From Verrucomicrobiia bacterium (GTDB lineage Bacteria > Verrucomicrobiota > Verrucomicrobiia > Limisphaerales > DASXHY01), in assembly GCA_035629175.1 (NCBI GenBank), contig DASPIL010000029.1, positions 1-64,000 on the forward strand: a DNA stretch of 64,000 nt. The letters are read 5' to 3'. Within the stretch, counting starts at the first letter, position 1. Every line of letters begins with the position of its first letter. Shown here piece by piece: positions 38,466 to 47,054 of the stretch. The notes beneath the pieces are model-generated. The model worked only from the letters and a program-made list of their open reading frames with translations. It had not been told where the DNA came from and made no database searches. A program made the position numbers and the translations under genes.

Positions 38466-39382
38466 AATTTTCAGGAATCATACCGCCGATGGTGACGCCG
38501 CTGCTGGGCCGCGATGAACTGGATCGCGCCGGATTGGAGCGGTTGATCGAACGCATGGTGAACGCAGGGGTGAACGGTTTGTTCATTCTGGGCACGACGG
38601 GCGAGGGGCCCGGCCTGAGCTACAAGCTGCGCCGCGAGGTGATTGAACGCACTTGCAGGCAGGTGAACGGACGCATCCCTGTGTTGGTGGGCATTACAGA
38701 CACGGCTTTTGTAGAATCGGTGAGTGTCGCGAAGGTGGCGGCTGATGCGGGTGCTGAAGCCCTCGTCGCGGCGCCGCCGTATTACATGCCGGAGGGGCAG
38801 CCGGAACTGCAGGAATATCTGAGTCATCTTCTCGATGAACTGCCGCTACCGCTCTTCATTTACAACATGCCGGCGCTGACCAAAGTGCCATTCGAGGTGG
38901 AAACGGTCCGCTGGGCAGTCGATCAGCCCAGGATCATCGGCTTGAAGGACAGTTCCGCCAACATGATCTATTTTCATCGTGCACTGGAATTGGCACGTGT
39001 CCGTGCTGGCTGGCCGGTTTTGATTGGACCCGAGGAGATGCTGTTTGATGCCATTCTCGCCGGCGGTCACGGTGGCGTCAGCGGTGGTGCGAATTTATTT
39101 CCACGGCTTTACGTTAAACTGGTGGAGGCGGCGCGGGCTGGGGACCTCCCTCGCGCGCTCCAATTGCATCAGGCGGTGCTGCGCGTCAGCGGATCCCTGT
39201 ACCGCATCGGCAGGCATCCGTCATCAATCATCAAAGGGATCAAGTGCGCTCTCGCGTGTGTGGGCGTGTGTGAAGATTTCCTGGCCGAGCCGTTTCACCG
39301 ATTTCGCAGCGAAGAGCGGATGCTGGTCGATATTCGCGTGAAAGAACTTCAGGCGGAACTTGAGGGAATGGGATTGGCGTGA
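38462..39382 (+). CDS. DapA/NanA-family class I aldolase or lyase
   Basis: A 306-residue Schiff-base aldolase of the dihydrodipicolinate synthase/N-acetylneuraminate lyase family. LGTTGEG (43-49) binds the pyruvate carboxylate, Tyr134 lies in FIYNMP, and the Schiff-base Lys162 lies in IIGLKDSS. It starts at TTG 38462, overlapping the symporter stop, with AAGGAAG upstream. Position beside an SSS importer and glycosidases suggests cleavage of a 2-keto-3-deoxy sugar acid (for example KDG, Kdo-like or sialic acid) rather than lysine synthesis. That assignment is inference from context. Confidence 0.9.
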   Translation: MKFSGIIPPMVTPLLGRDELDRAGLERLIERMVNAGVNGLFILGTTGEGPGLSYKLRREVIERTCRQVNGRIPVLVGITDTAFVESVSVAKVAADAGAEALVAAPPYYMPEGQPELQEYLSHLLDELPLPLFIYNMPALTKVPFEVETVRWAVDQPRIIGLKDSSANMIYFHRALELARVRAGWPVLIGPEEMLFDAILAGGHGGVSGGANLFPRLYVKLVEAARAGDLPRALQLHQAVLRVSGSLYRIGRHPSSIIKGIKCALACVGVCEDFLAEPFHRFRSEERMLVDIRVKELQAELEGMGLA

Positions 39383-41076
39383 TGGGAAATGCGATTGCGA
39401 AACGCAGCGCCGGTTTCCAAACCGGCAAGGCGCTGACCGCGCCAGCGGGTAGCGAAACCTGTCCACCCACCGCAGTACTGCTACGGAGGATGGGCGATAC
39501 AGCAGACTCGGATGTCTGCGCCACGATTCGCCGCTTCCTCGCTATCTCGATTCTCGTCCCGTTTCTCCTGATCTCATTCACGGCTGCCGCGCAACCGTCC
39601 GCTATCCTCCAGCCTGCCGCCTTCTCCCATCACGTGGAACGGTTCAATGCGATGGAAGACGAGAACGTTACGAACCTCATCTCCAATGCCGAATCCTCGC
39701 AGTGGCTGCAGGCGAACATCCCGTTCTTTGAATGTCCCGATCGCGAGGTCGAAGAGATCTATTACTTCCGATGGTGGTCGTTTCGCAAACACCTGAAGCA
39801 AACGCCAAAAGGATTCGTGTTCACCGAATTCCTGACGCCTGTCAGCCACGCCGGGGAATTCAACACGATCAGCTGCGCCGCCTCATTTCACGTCGCCGAA
39901 TCGCGATGGCTGGCGGATCAGCGCTTCGTTGAGAACTACATTCACTTCTGGATGCGGGGGAACGACGGCAAACCTGCGCCTCATTTTCATCGATTCAGCA
40001 GCTGGTTTGCGGAAACGGTTTATGAAAGGTTCCTCGCCGACGGCGACAGGCAGTTCCTGATCGATTTGCTTCCCGATTTGGTTGGGGATTATCGCGCATG
40101 GGAGCAGGAGCGGCAATTGACCAATGGAATGTTCTGGCAGTTCGATGTTCGCGACGGAATGGAGGAATCAATCAGCGGCGGGCGGCGCGTTCAAAACGTT
40201 CGGCCAACCATCAACAGCTACATGGCGGCGAACGCGCGGGCAATCTCGAGGATCGCGCAGTTGGCAAATGAACCCCGAATTGCAACTGAGTTCGAATCGA
40301 AGTCTGAACGCCTGCGTGCGCAGATTCTCGAGACGCTCTGGAATCCCGATTCTGAATTCTTCGAAGTGCGCCGCCCCGACGGCAACCTGGCAGAAGTCCG
40401 TGAAGCCATTGGTTTCATTCCATGGATGTTCAACCTTGTCCCGCCCGAGGCGCGTTTCTCCGCAGCATGGCGGCAATTGATGGACGTCCAGGGTTTTCGA
40501 GCGCCCGCGGGGATCACCACGGCCGAGCGCCGCCATCCTGAATTCCGATCACACGGAATCTGGACGTGCGAATGGGACGGGGCGGTCTGGCCGTTTGCCA
40601 CATCGCAGACGCTCTACGCGCTTGCGAATTTCTTGCGGAGCGAAGCAGCTGCCGCGACGAAACTTTCCACCGCAATCTACTTCGATCAGTTCGTAACTTA
40701 TGTGCGAAGCCAATACGCGAACGGCAAACCGTTCATCGGCGAGTATCACGATGAAGTCACGGGCGGGTGGATCAACGGACGGAACGGCAGAAGCCGGTAC
40801 TACAATCATTCGACGTTCGCGGACCTGTTGATAACCGGATTGGCGGGCATTCGCCCGCGGGCCGACAACATCGTGGAAGTGCATCCGCTGCTGCCGGAAG
40901 GAACGTGGGATTGGTTCTGCCTCGATCGCGTGCCATATCACGGTTCCGTGCTGACGATTGTTTGGGACAAGGATGGATCACGTTACGGGCGCGGTCCCGG
41001 CCTGCGTATCCTCGCAAATGGAACCGAGATTGCGAGGGGCAGCGCCCTGCAGCCGCTGACGGGGAGGTTGCCGTGA
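39382..41076 (+). CDS. Secreted (alpha/alpha)6-barrel glycosidase (GH63/MGH1-like) with RPT1 N-terminus
   Basis: A 564-residue secreted glycosidase-like protein. Elements such as DGMEESISGGRRVQNVRPTI, GIWTCEWDGAVWPFATSQTL and GLAGIRPRADNIVEVHPLLP belong to the (alpha/alpha)6-barrel hydrolases related to GH63 (MGH1-type). The ATG shares one base with the TGA of the aldolase gene (TGATG). Residues about 8-45 are translated RPT1 (RSAGFQTGK and DTADSDVCA), followed by the hydrophobic signal RRFLAISILVPFLLISFTAAA. An internal ATG at 39490 directly abuts GGAGG. The next gene starts inside its stop codon. Confidence 0.8.
   Translation: MGNAIAKRSAGFQTGKALTAPAGSETCPPTAVLLRRMGDTADSDVCATIRRFLAISILVPFLLISFTAAAQPSAILQPAAFSHHVERFNAMEDENVTNLISNAESSQWLQANIPFFECPDREVEEIYYFRWWSFRKHLKQTPKGFVFTEFLTPVSHAGEFNTISCAASFHVAESRWLADQRFVENYIHFWMRGNDGKPAPHFHRFSSWFAETVYERFLADGDRQFLIDLLPDLVGDYRAWEQERQLTNGMFWQFDVRDGMEESISGGRRVQNVRPTINSYMAANARAISRIAQLANEPRIATEFESKSERLRAQILETLWNPDSEFFEVRRPDGNLAEVREAIGFIPWMFNLVPPEARFSAAWRQLMDVQGFRAPAGITTAERRHPEFRSHGIWTCEWDGAVWPFATSQTLYALANFLRSEAAAATKLSTAIYFDQFVTYVRSQYANGKPFIGEYHDEVTGGWINGRNGRSRYYNHSTFADLLITGLAGIRPRADNIVEVHPLLPEGTWDWFCLDRVPYHGSVLTIVWDKDGSRYGRGPGLRILANGTEIARGSALQPLTGRLP
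39397..39525 (+). repeat. RPT1 copy e, in frame in the MGH1-like gene
   Basis: It contains the palindrome GCCGGTTTCCAAACCGGC (39409-39426), a CCGCAGTACTGCTACGGAGG module, GGCGATACA, and the imperfect palindrome GCAGACTCGGATGTCTGC. It is read in a different frame (RSAGFQTGK) from copies c, d and f, and again lies between a coupled start and a signal peptide. Confidence 0.9.
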
Positions 41077-44000
41077 AAAACAATTGCATCGCGTTGCTTG
41101 CGTTTTGGTTTGCTGCCGCCTCGGTCTGCGCCGCCCCATTGCCTCCCATCATTTCGATGGGAACGAACGGGTTGCTGCGATACCACGATGACTCCGAAGG
41201 TGACCGCATTCCCGATTTCTCATCTTGCGGATATCGCGGAGGCGAGGCGGCAATTCCCGCAGCGACGGTTGTGATATTCGTCGACGCCCGCGGAGGCGAC
41301 AGCACCGAGCGGATCCAGCGCGCGTTGAACCATGTGGCGACTTTGCCGCCAAACAGTGATGGATTACGCGGCGCTGTCCTGCTGTCCCGCGGCCGCCACG
41401 AAGTGTTCGGCAGTCTCGTGATCAGCAATTCAGGAGTGGTGCTTCGCGGTTCTGGAATTGGATCGGACGGGACGCAGCTCGTTGCCGCTGGAAATGACCG
41501 GCGCACGCTTGTTCGTGCTGCGGGGCGCGGTGACATCGTGCTGAAAAGCAACGCCAGCTGGCGCGTTGTGAATCCTTACGTCCCTGTTGGTGCGACAACG
41601 ATTGAACTCGCAGGCAGCTCCGGCTTGAAAGCGGGTGATTCCGTGCGAGTGATCCGCCAGGGTACGGAAGCGTGGATTCATGAACTCGGCGCGCGGGAAT
41701 TTGGCGGCGGCGTCGGCGGCGGATGGAGGCCGGGAACGCGAGACATAGCCTGGGATAGGGTTATCCAGTCGGTTCAGGCAAACACGATTTCCCTGGACGC
41801 GCCCATTACCACGGCCATTTCAAATGGGAACGCCACAATCCTGGCGGTCGAAACGTGGGCGGGCCGGGTGGAGCGAATCGGAATCGAGAATCTTGCGCTG
41901 GAATCCAGCTGGAATCGAGGCAATGCGAAAGATGAGGATCATTCCTGGTGCGCGATCACGATGGATAACGTGCGCGACGCGTGGGTGCGTCAGGTGACGT
42001 TCAAACATTTCGCAGGCTCGGCTGTGGCGGTTCACGAAACCGCCAGTCGCGTGACGGTTCAGGATTGCGTCTCGACTGAACCTGTTTCTGAGGACGGCGG
42101 ATATCGGCGCAACACGTTCTTCACAATGGGCCAGCAGACATTGTTTCTGCGTTGTTATGCCGAGGACGGCAGGCACGATTTTTCAGCCGGCCATTGCGCT
42201 GCGGGTCCGAACGCATTCGTCCAATGCGATGCAAAACTTCCGTCGCAGGACAGCGGCCCGATTCAGAGTTGGGCGAGCGGCGTTCTCTACGACAATGTCA
42301 ACATTGACGGCAATGCGATCACCCTTGGATTCCGTCCCGGCAACAACGCGGGAATCGGCTGGGCGGCTGCAAATTGCGTTCTCTGGAATTGCAGCGCGTC
42401 GGTGATCCGTGTGTGGAATCCTCCAGGCGCGCAGAACTGGTCGTTTGGATCGTGGGCTGGATTTGAAGGCGACGGCATCTGGCGCAGCTCGAACGACTTT
42501 ATGGAGCCCGGCAGCCTGTTCGCCGCGCAGGTGCGAGAGCGGTGGGGCGGAGCAGCGATGGACCGTTTGCAACTGATGCCGCGTCCGCGCGAGGAATCGA
42601 GCAATCCACCGCTGAATCGTGCGCAGGAACTCGCCGCCGCGGCGCATCAACCGCCGCCGCATCTCAAGGACTACATTCTTGATGCATCGCACCGCGATCC
42701 ACTTCCAGCCGAAGCCACGAACGCACGACGACTTGAAGACATCGAAAACAACAGTCCGGAAACAGGAGATGCAACTCATAAATCATCCATCATCAATCAT
42801 AAATTAACCCTCACCAACGGCTGGCTGACCCTGAACGGCCGGCTCCTCATCGGCGGCATTCAAAACGTCACCTGGTGGCGCGGGAGTATTCGTCCGTCTG
42901 AAGCGGCGCAATTCGGAGTGAACGTGACGCGCTTTGTTCCAGGACGACCGGGCGCCGGGTTGACGGATGACCTGCAGGAGGTGTCGGACGTCATGCACGC
43001 GGGCGGCCGCGTGGCCCTGGACCATAATTACGGCCTTTGGTATGACCGTCGGCGTGACGATCACGAGCGCGTTCGCAGGATGAGTGGCGATGTGCTGCCG
43101 CCGTTTTACGAGCAACCGTTTGCACGAAGCGGGCAGGGGATCGGGTGGGATGGTTTGAGCCGTTACGACCTGACGAAATTCAATCCGTGGTATTGGAAGC
43201 GGCTGCGGGAATTTGCCAGCCTGGGCGAGCAACGCGGACAGGTGTTGTTCCATCAGAATTATTTTCAGCACAATATCCTCGAAGCCGGCGCGCACTGGGC
43301 CGACTTTCCGTGGCGTTCGGCAAACAACATCAACGACACGGGCTTCCCCGAGCCGCCGCCGTACGCGGGCGACAAACGGATCTTCCAGGCGGAACTGTTC
43401 TATGATGTGAGCCATCCCGTCCGGCGCGAACTGCACCGAGGTTACATTCGTCAATGTCTCGAGAACTTCACGAATTGCGCGAACGTAATCCACTTCACCA
43501 GCGCGGAGTTCACGGGGCCTTTGCACTTTATGCAGTTCTGGCTCGACACCATTGGCGAGTGGACGCGCGACGCAGCGCGGGCTTCGAAGCCTGCCGCGCC
43601 CCTGATCGCGCTGAGCGCCACCAAGGATGTCCAGGACTCGATACTGTCGGATCCAAAGCGTCGCGAAATCGTGGACGTGATTGATTTCCGCTACTGGTGG
43701 CGAACAGAGAACGGCGAGTTTGCGCCCCCCGGCGGGAAGAACCTGGCGCCGCGGCAGTTCGAGCGCCAATCGCGCGCAGGACGGCCGAACGAAACGTCGC
43801 TTGCAGGAATGGCAGCGGAGTATCGTGCGAAGTTCCCGGCCAAACCCGTTATCTGCAACTTTGATATCGCAGCCTGGGCGTGGCTTTGCGCCGGCGGATC
43901 ACTGCCGCGCCTGCCACGAGACACCGCGCCCGAATTGCTGGACGCGATCCCATCAATGGCGCCCGCGCCGGATTTGTCGCGCCCTGGTGTGTTTGTATTG

Positions 44001-44195
44001 CGCGAGGAAGGCCGGCGACTGTTAGTATATGCGATGAATCACGACGTCCTGAATCTGGAGAATGTTGGCGGCAAGTACCGCATGCATTCGATTGACCCGC
44101 GGACAGGGGTCGTCACTCGTGGCGACGTCGTAACGATCGATGACCCGATCCGCGTTTCGACTCCGCTAACGTGGCTTGTGAAGGAAGAGCAATGA
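41073..44195 (+). CDS. Large secreted two-domain protein: beta-helix plus glycosidase-like domain
   Basis: A 1040-residue secreted protein. GTG 41073 overlaps the upstream stop (GTGA) with GGGGAGG 5 nt before it; a normal signal peptide follows (LLAFWFAAASVCAAP). Residues about 60-530 look like a right-handed beta-helix with GSGIGSDGTQLVAAGNDRRT and HSWCAITMDNVRDAWVRQVT. After a linker near 570, a second domain (about 585-1040) has RLLIGGIQNVTWWRGSI, FLIPISE-free TIM-barrel-like segments such as VIHFTSAEFTGPLHFMQFW, and VIDFRYWW. From memory it resembles DUF4955/DUF6298-type proteins of polysaccharide loci. The enzymatic activity is unknown. ARASKPAAPL near residue 832 resembles an RPT1 translation. 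Confidence 0.75.
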   Translation: MKNNCIALLAFWFAAASVCAAPLPPIISMGTNGLLRYHDDSEGDRIPDFSSCGYRGGEAAIPAATVVIFVDARGGDSTERIQRALNHVATLPPNSDGLRGAVLLSRGRHEVFGSLVISNSGVVLRGSGIGSDGTQLVAAGNDRRTLVRAAGRGDIVLKSNASWRVVNPYVPVGATTIELAGSSGLKAGDSVRVIRQGTEAWIHELGAREFGGGVGGGWRPGTRDIAWDRVIQSVQANTISLDAPITTAISNGNATILAVETWAGRVERIGIENLALESSWNRGNAKDEDHSWCAITMDNVRDAWVRQVTFKHFAGSAVAVHETASRVTVQDCVSTEPVSEDGGYRRNTFFTMGQQTLFLRCYAEDGRHDFSAGHCAAGPNAFVQCDAKLPSQDSGPIQSWASGVLYDNVNIDGNAITLGFRPGNNAGIGWAAANCVLWNCSASVIRVWNPPGAQNWSFGSWAGFEGDGIWRSSNDFMEPGSLFAAQVRERWGGAAMDRLQLMPRPREESSNPPLNRAQELAAAAHQPPPHLKDYILDASHRDPLPAEATNARRLEDIENNSPETGDATHKSSIINHKLTLTNGWLTLNGRLLIGGIQNVTWWRGSIRPSEAAQFGVNVTRFVPGRPGAGLTDDLQEVSDVMHAGGRVALDHNYGLWYDRRRDDHERVRRMSGDVLPPFYEQPFARSGQGIGWDGLSRYDLTKFNPWYWKRLREFASLGEQRGQVLFHQNYFQHNILEAGAHWADFPWRSANNINDTGFPEPPPYAGDKRIFQAELFYDVSHPVRRELHRGYIRQCLENFTNCANVIHFTSAEFTGPLHFMQFWLDTIGEWTRDAARASKPAAPLIALSATKDVQDSILSDPKRREIVDVIDFRYWWRTENGEFAPPGGKNLAPRQFERQSRAGRPNETSLAGMAAEYRAKFPAKPVICNFDIAAWAWLCAGGSLPRLPRDTAPELLDAIPSMAPAPDLSRPGVFVLREEGRRLLVYAMNHDVLNLENVGGKYRMHSIDPRTGVVTRGDVVTIDDPIRVSTPLTWLVKEEQ

Positions 44196-47053
44196 ACTGT
44201 AAATCAACCGAAACGGTAGCGCAGGTTTCCAAACCTGCCCTGCCCTCCGCAGTAGGCTGCTACCGAGGACGGGCTGTATCGCCGGCTTCTGAGCCGGCAG
44301 AACGTGAACCGCGCGAGCAGGCAAGGAAACCTGTCCACCCTTCGCAATATTGCTACGGGAGACAGGCGATACAGCAAACTCGGAGGCCTGTGCTACGAAA
44401 TGCGCTCGCAAGCGCAATTGCGCTCCTCCTTTTCGTTGCACTCGGCGCATCCGCGGCGCCCCACGTCAACATCACCATTCCCACCAACGCGAGTCCCCGC
44501 GTTGTCTTTGCCGCTGAACGCCTCGGTCTTGCTTTGCAAGCGGCGGGCCTCCAGGGAACGGTTGGCCAGGCGCCTTCCACAAACGGTCCGTCCATTCGTT
44601 TTCGACAACGGACCGACCTGCGGCAGGACCTTGGCCACGAAGGTTTCCGGCTCGAATCATCCAACAATATTTTGACGATCACTGCGGCTGCGGATTCGGG
44701 TCTGCTTTACGGAGCAGTCGATGCGGCCCGTCGCATTCGCGAAGAACGACGACTCCCGCAGTCGATCAACGTAGCCGACACACCTGCGATGGCCCTTCGC
44801 GGTGTCTGCGTTGCCATGCAGAAAACATCGATCCTGCCAGGCCGCCGTGTTTACGAATATCCTTACACGCCCGAGTTGTTCCCCTGGTTTTACGACAAAC
44901 AGTTGTGGTCCGAGTATCTCGATGTCCTGGTCGAGAATCGCATGAACTCCCTCTACCTCTGGAACGGCCATCCGTTCGCGTCGCTCGTTCGATTAAAGGA
45001 ATATCCCGAGGCCGTGGAAGTTCCCGATGATGTATTTGAAAAGAACGTTGAAATGTTCCGCTGGCTCACCACGGAATGCGACAAGCGCGGCATCTGGCTC
45101 GTGCAGATGTTCTACAACATCTTCCTGCCCAAACCGCTTGCCGAGAAGCACGGTGTTCCCACGCAGCTCTCCGCGCCAACGCCGCTTTCCTCCGATTACA
45201 CACGCAAATCCATTGCCGAATTCGTGAAGCAGTATCCGAATGTGGGCTTGATGGTTTGCCTTGGGGAGGCGTTGCAGGGCACCACCAACCAGATCAGTTG
45301 GGCCACCAGCACGATTCTTCCCGGGGTTCTCGATGGCATGAAAGCCGCCGGTTTGAGGGAGCAGCCGCCCGTGGTGATTCGCACGCACGCGATGAATCCC
45401 GAGGCAATCATGCCGGCGTGTTTCGCGGTGTACACGAATCTGTTTACAGAAACCAAATACAATGGCGAATCGCTGACCACTTACGAGCCGCGTGGCAAGG
45501 CAGCGCAGACGCACCTGAATATGGCCGCGCTCGGGTCGCACATCGTCAACGTCCACATCCTTTCCAACCTGGAACCGTTCCGCTACGGCGCGCAGGAGTT
45601 CATTCGCAAATCGATCCTCGCGTCGCGCGATCGTTTCGGCGCCAGCGGATTGCACTTGTATCCGCTCGCCTACTGGAACTGGCCGAACAGTCCCGACGCC
45701 ACCACGCCGCCGCTGAAGCAGTGGGATCGCGACTGGATGTGGTTCGAGGCCTGGGCGCGTTATGCGTGGAATCCCGATGTGAACCTGAACCAGGATCGCG
45801 CGTATTGGATTAGTCGGCTCACCGCATTCCTGGGCACGCGTCAGGCCGCTGAGAAGATGCTCGATGCTGTCAACGAAGCTGGCGAAGTTGCGCCGCAGCT
45901 GGTGCGTCGTTTCGGAATCACCGAAGGCAACCGCCAGACTTTGTCGCTCGGAATGACGCTGGATCAACTCGTCAATCCCAAGCGTTACAACGCGATCACT
46001 GAACTCTGGGAATCGCAGGCGCCGCCAGGAGAACGGCTCGACGAATTTGTCCGCAAGGAATGGAGCAAGGAAGCGCATATCGGAGAGACCCCTGTCAGCG
46101 TTATCGAGGCGGTTTTGAAGCACGCCAGCAACGCCGTTGTGTTCGCCGCTGCCGCAGCCCCGCACGTCACGGAGAACCAGGCGGAGTTCAAGCGCTGGCG
46201 CAACGACTTTGCATGCATTCTCGCGATGGCGCAGAACTACGAGCACAAAACAAAGGCGGCCGCGCACGTGTTGCGTTATGGATTCAGCAAGGACATGGCG
46301 GACATGAACGCGGCCGGGGAACACATGACGCGAAGTCTTGAACGTTTCAGGGAGCTGACGGCGCTGACCCGGAATACGTATCAATTCGCCAATTCGATGC
46401 AAACGGGTCATCGCAAGATTCCGTTCGGCGGTGCGGCGAATGGCGCTGGAACCAATTATCATTGGGTCCAGGTCTTGCCGTTGTACGAGAAGGAACTCGC
46501 CGATTTCCGCGTCGCGCTTGCGGAGCTCAAGGATCCGGCGCGCGCGACTTCCACCACCGCTGTCCAGCCGTGGCCGGCGGCGCCGTTCCGATTAATCAGC
46601 ACGAACGCGGAAACGTACGAGGTAAAGGCCGGCGCGCGTCCGTTCGTGGATCGGCGGTACACCTTCATGTCTGTTGCGAGCGAATTGAACGGCTTGACGG
46701 GTATTCGCTTTTCGCACGAAGAGGCGAAGAATCATCGCCATGTGCCTATTGAGTTCGAGGTGACGCAACCCGTGCGAGTGTTGATCGGATATTTCCAGAA
46801 TGAACGCGATCTCTGGCTGCAGGTGCCGAACCTGGACTTCGCGTCGCACGCGGACGAGCGAGGTGGCGTTGAACCGGTGTTGCGCAACGCGGGCGAGATC
46901 GAGGAATGCCCGGCATTCAATGTGCACGCCTTCCGCTACGAGCCCGGCCGTCACCAGCTGGAGCTGATTGGGAAGGGGAGTTTTATCGTGCTCGGAGTCG
47001 TGCCGCAATCAGCGACGCTGGAGAAGCGCGATGCCAAATTGGGGACGAAGTGA
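44192..47053 (+). CDS. Large secreted glycosidase, possibly uronidase-like, with RPT1 N-terminus
   Basis: A 953-residue secreted protein. After the signal (ASAIALLLFVALGASAAP), the domain NASPRVVFAAERLGLALQAA resembles the GH20b/alpha-glucuronidase N-terminal fold. A TIM-barrel-like catalytic region follows (RMNSLYLWNGHPF, VGLMVCLGEALQGT, AYWNWPNSPD). The layout is like GH67/GH115-type uronidases, but the family cannot be fixed by eye. The ATG overlaps the upstream stop (ATGA). The first 60 or so residues are an entire RPT1 copy translated (VAQVSKPALPSAVGCYRGR). Confidence 0.75.
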   Translation: MNCKSTETVAQVSKPALPSAVGCYRGRAVSPASEPAEREPREQARKPVHPSQYCYGRQAIQQTRRPVLRNALASAIALLLFVALGASAAPHVNITIPTNASPRVVFAAERLGLALQAAGLQGTVGQAPSTNGPSIRFRQRTDLRQDLGHEGFRLESSNNILTITAAADSGLLYGAVDAARRIREERRLPQSINVADTPAMALRGVCVAMQKTSILPGRRVYEYPYTPELFPWFYDKQLWSEYLDVLVENRMNSLYLWNGHPFASLVRLKEYPEAVEVPDDVFEKNVEMFRWLTTECDKRGIWLVQMFYNIFLPKPLAEKHGVPTQLSAPTPLSSDYTRKSIAEFVKQYPNVGLMVCLGEALQGTTNQISWATSTILPGVLDGMKAAGLREQPPVVIRTHAMNPEAIMPACFAVYTNLFTETKYNGESLTTYEPRGKAAQTHLNMAALGSHIVNVHILSNLEPFRYGAQEFIRKSILASRDRFGASGLHLYPLAYWNWPNSPDATTPPLKQWDRDWMWFEAWARYAWNPDVNLNQDRAYWISRLTAFLGTRQAAEKMLDAVNEAGEVAPQLVRRFGITEGNRQTLSLGMTLDQLVNPKRYNAITELWESQAPPGERLDEFVRKEWSKEAHIGETPVSVIEAVLKHASNAVVFAAAAAPHVTENQAEFKRWRNDFACILAMAQNYEHKTKAAAHVLRYGFSKDMADMNAAGEHMTRSLERFRELTALTRNTYQFANSMQTGHRKIPFGGAANGAGTNYHWVQVLPLYEKELADFRVALAELKDPARATSTTAVQPWPAAPFRLISTNAETYEVKAGARPFVDRRYTFMSVASELNGLTGIRFSHEEAKNHRHVPIEFEVTQPVRVLIGYFQNERDLWLQVPNLDFASHADERGGVEPVLRNAGEIEECPAFNVHAFRYEPGRHQLELIGKGSFIVLGVVPQSATLEKRDAKLGTK
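44216..44398 (+). repeat. RPT1 copy f, the most complete copy
   Basis: At about 183 bp this copy shows all modules in order. GTAGC leads into the palindrome GCAGGTTTCCAAACCTGC (44221-44238). Then come CCTCCGCAGTAGGCTGCTAC plus CGAGG, GGGCTGTATCGCC, GCCGGCTTCTGAGCCGGC, GCAGGCAAGGAAACCTGTCC, GCAATATTGC, and GGCGATACAGC into AAACTCGGAGGCCTG, closed by GCTACG. The outer GCTGTATCGCC and GGCGATACAGC are inverted copies of each other. Confidence 0.93.
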
Positions 47054-47054
47054 G

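Noticed and set aside
44993-46462. A 489-codon minus-strand frame
   Set aside because: It is antisense to the secreted glycosidase at 44192, whose signal peptide and barrel-like segments are intact. It is shadow coding.
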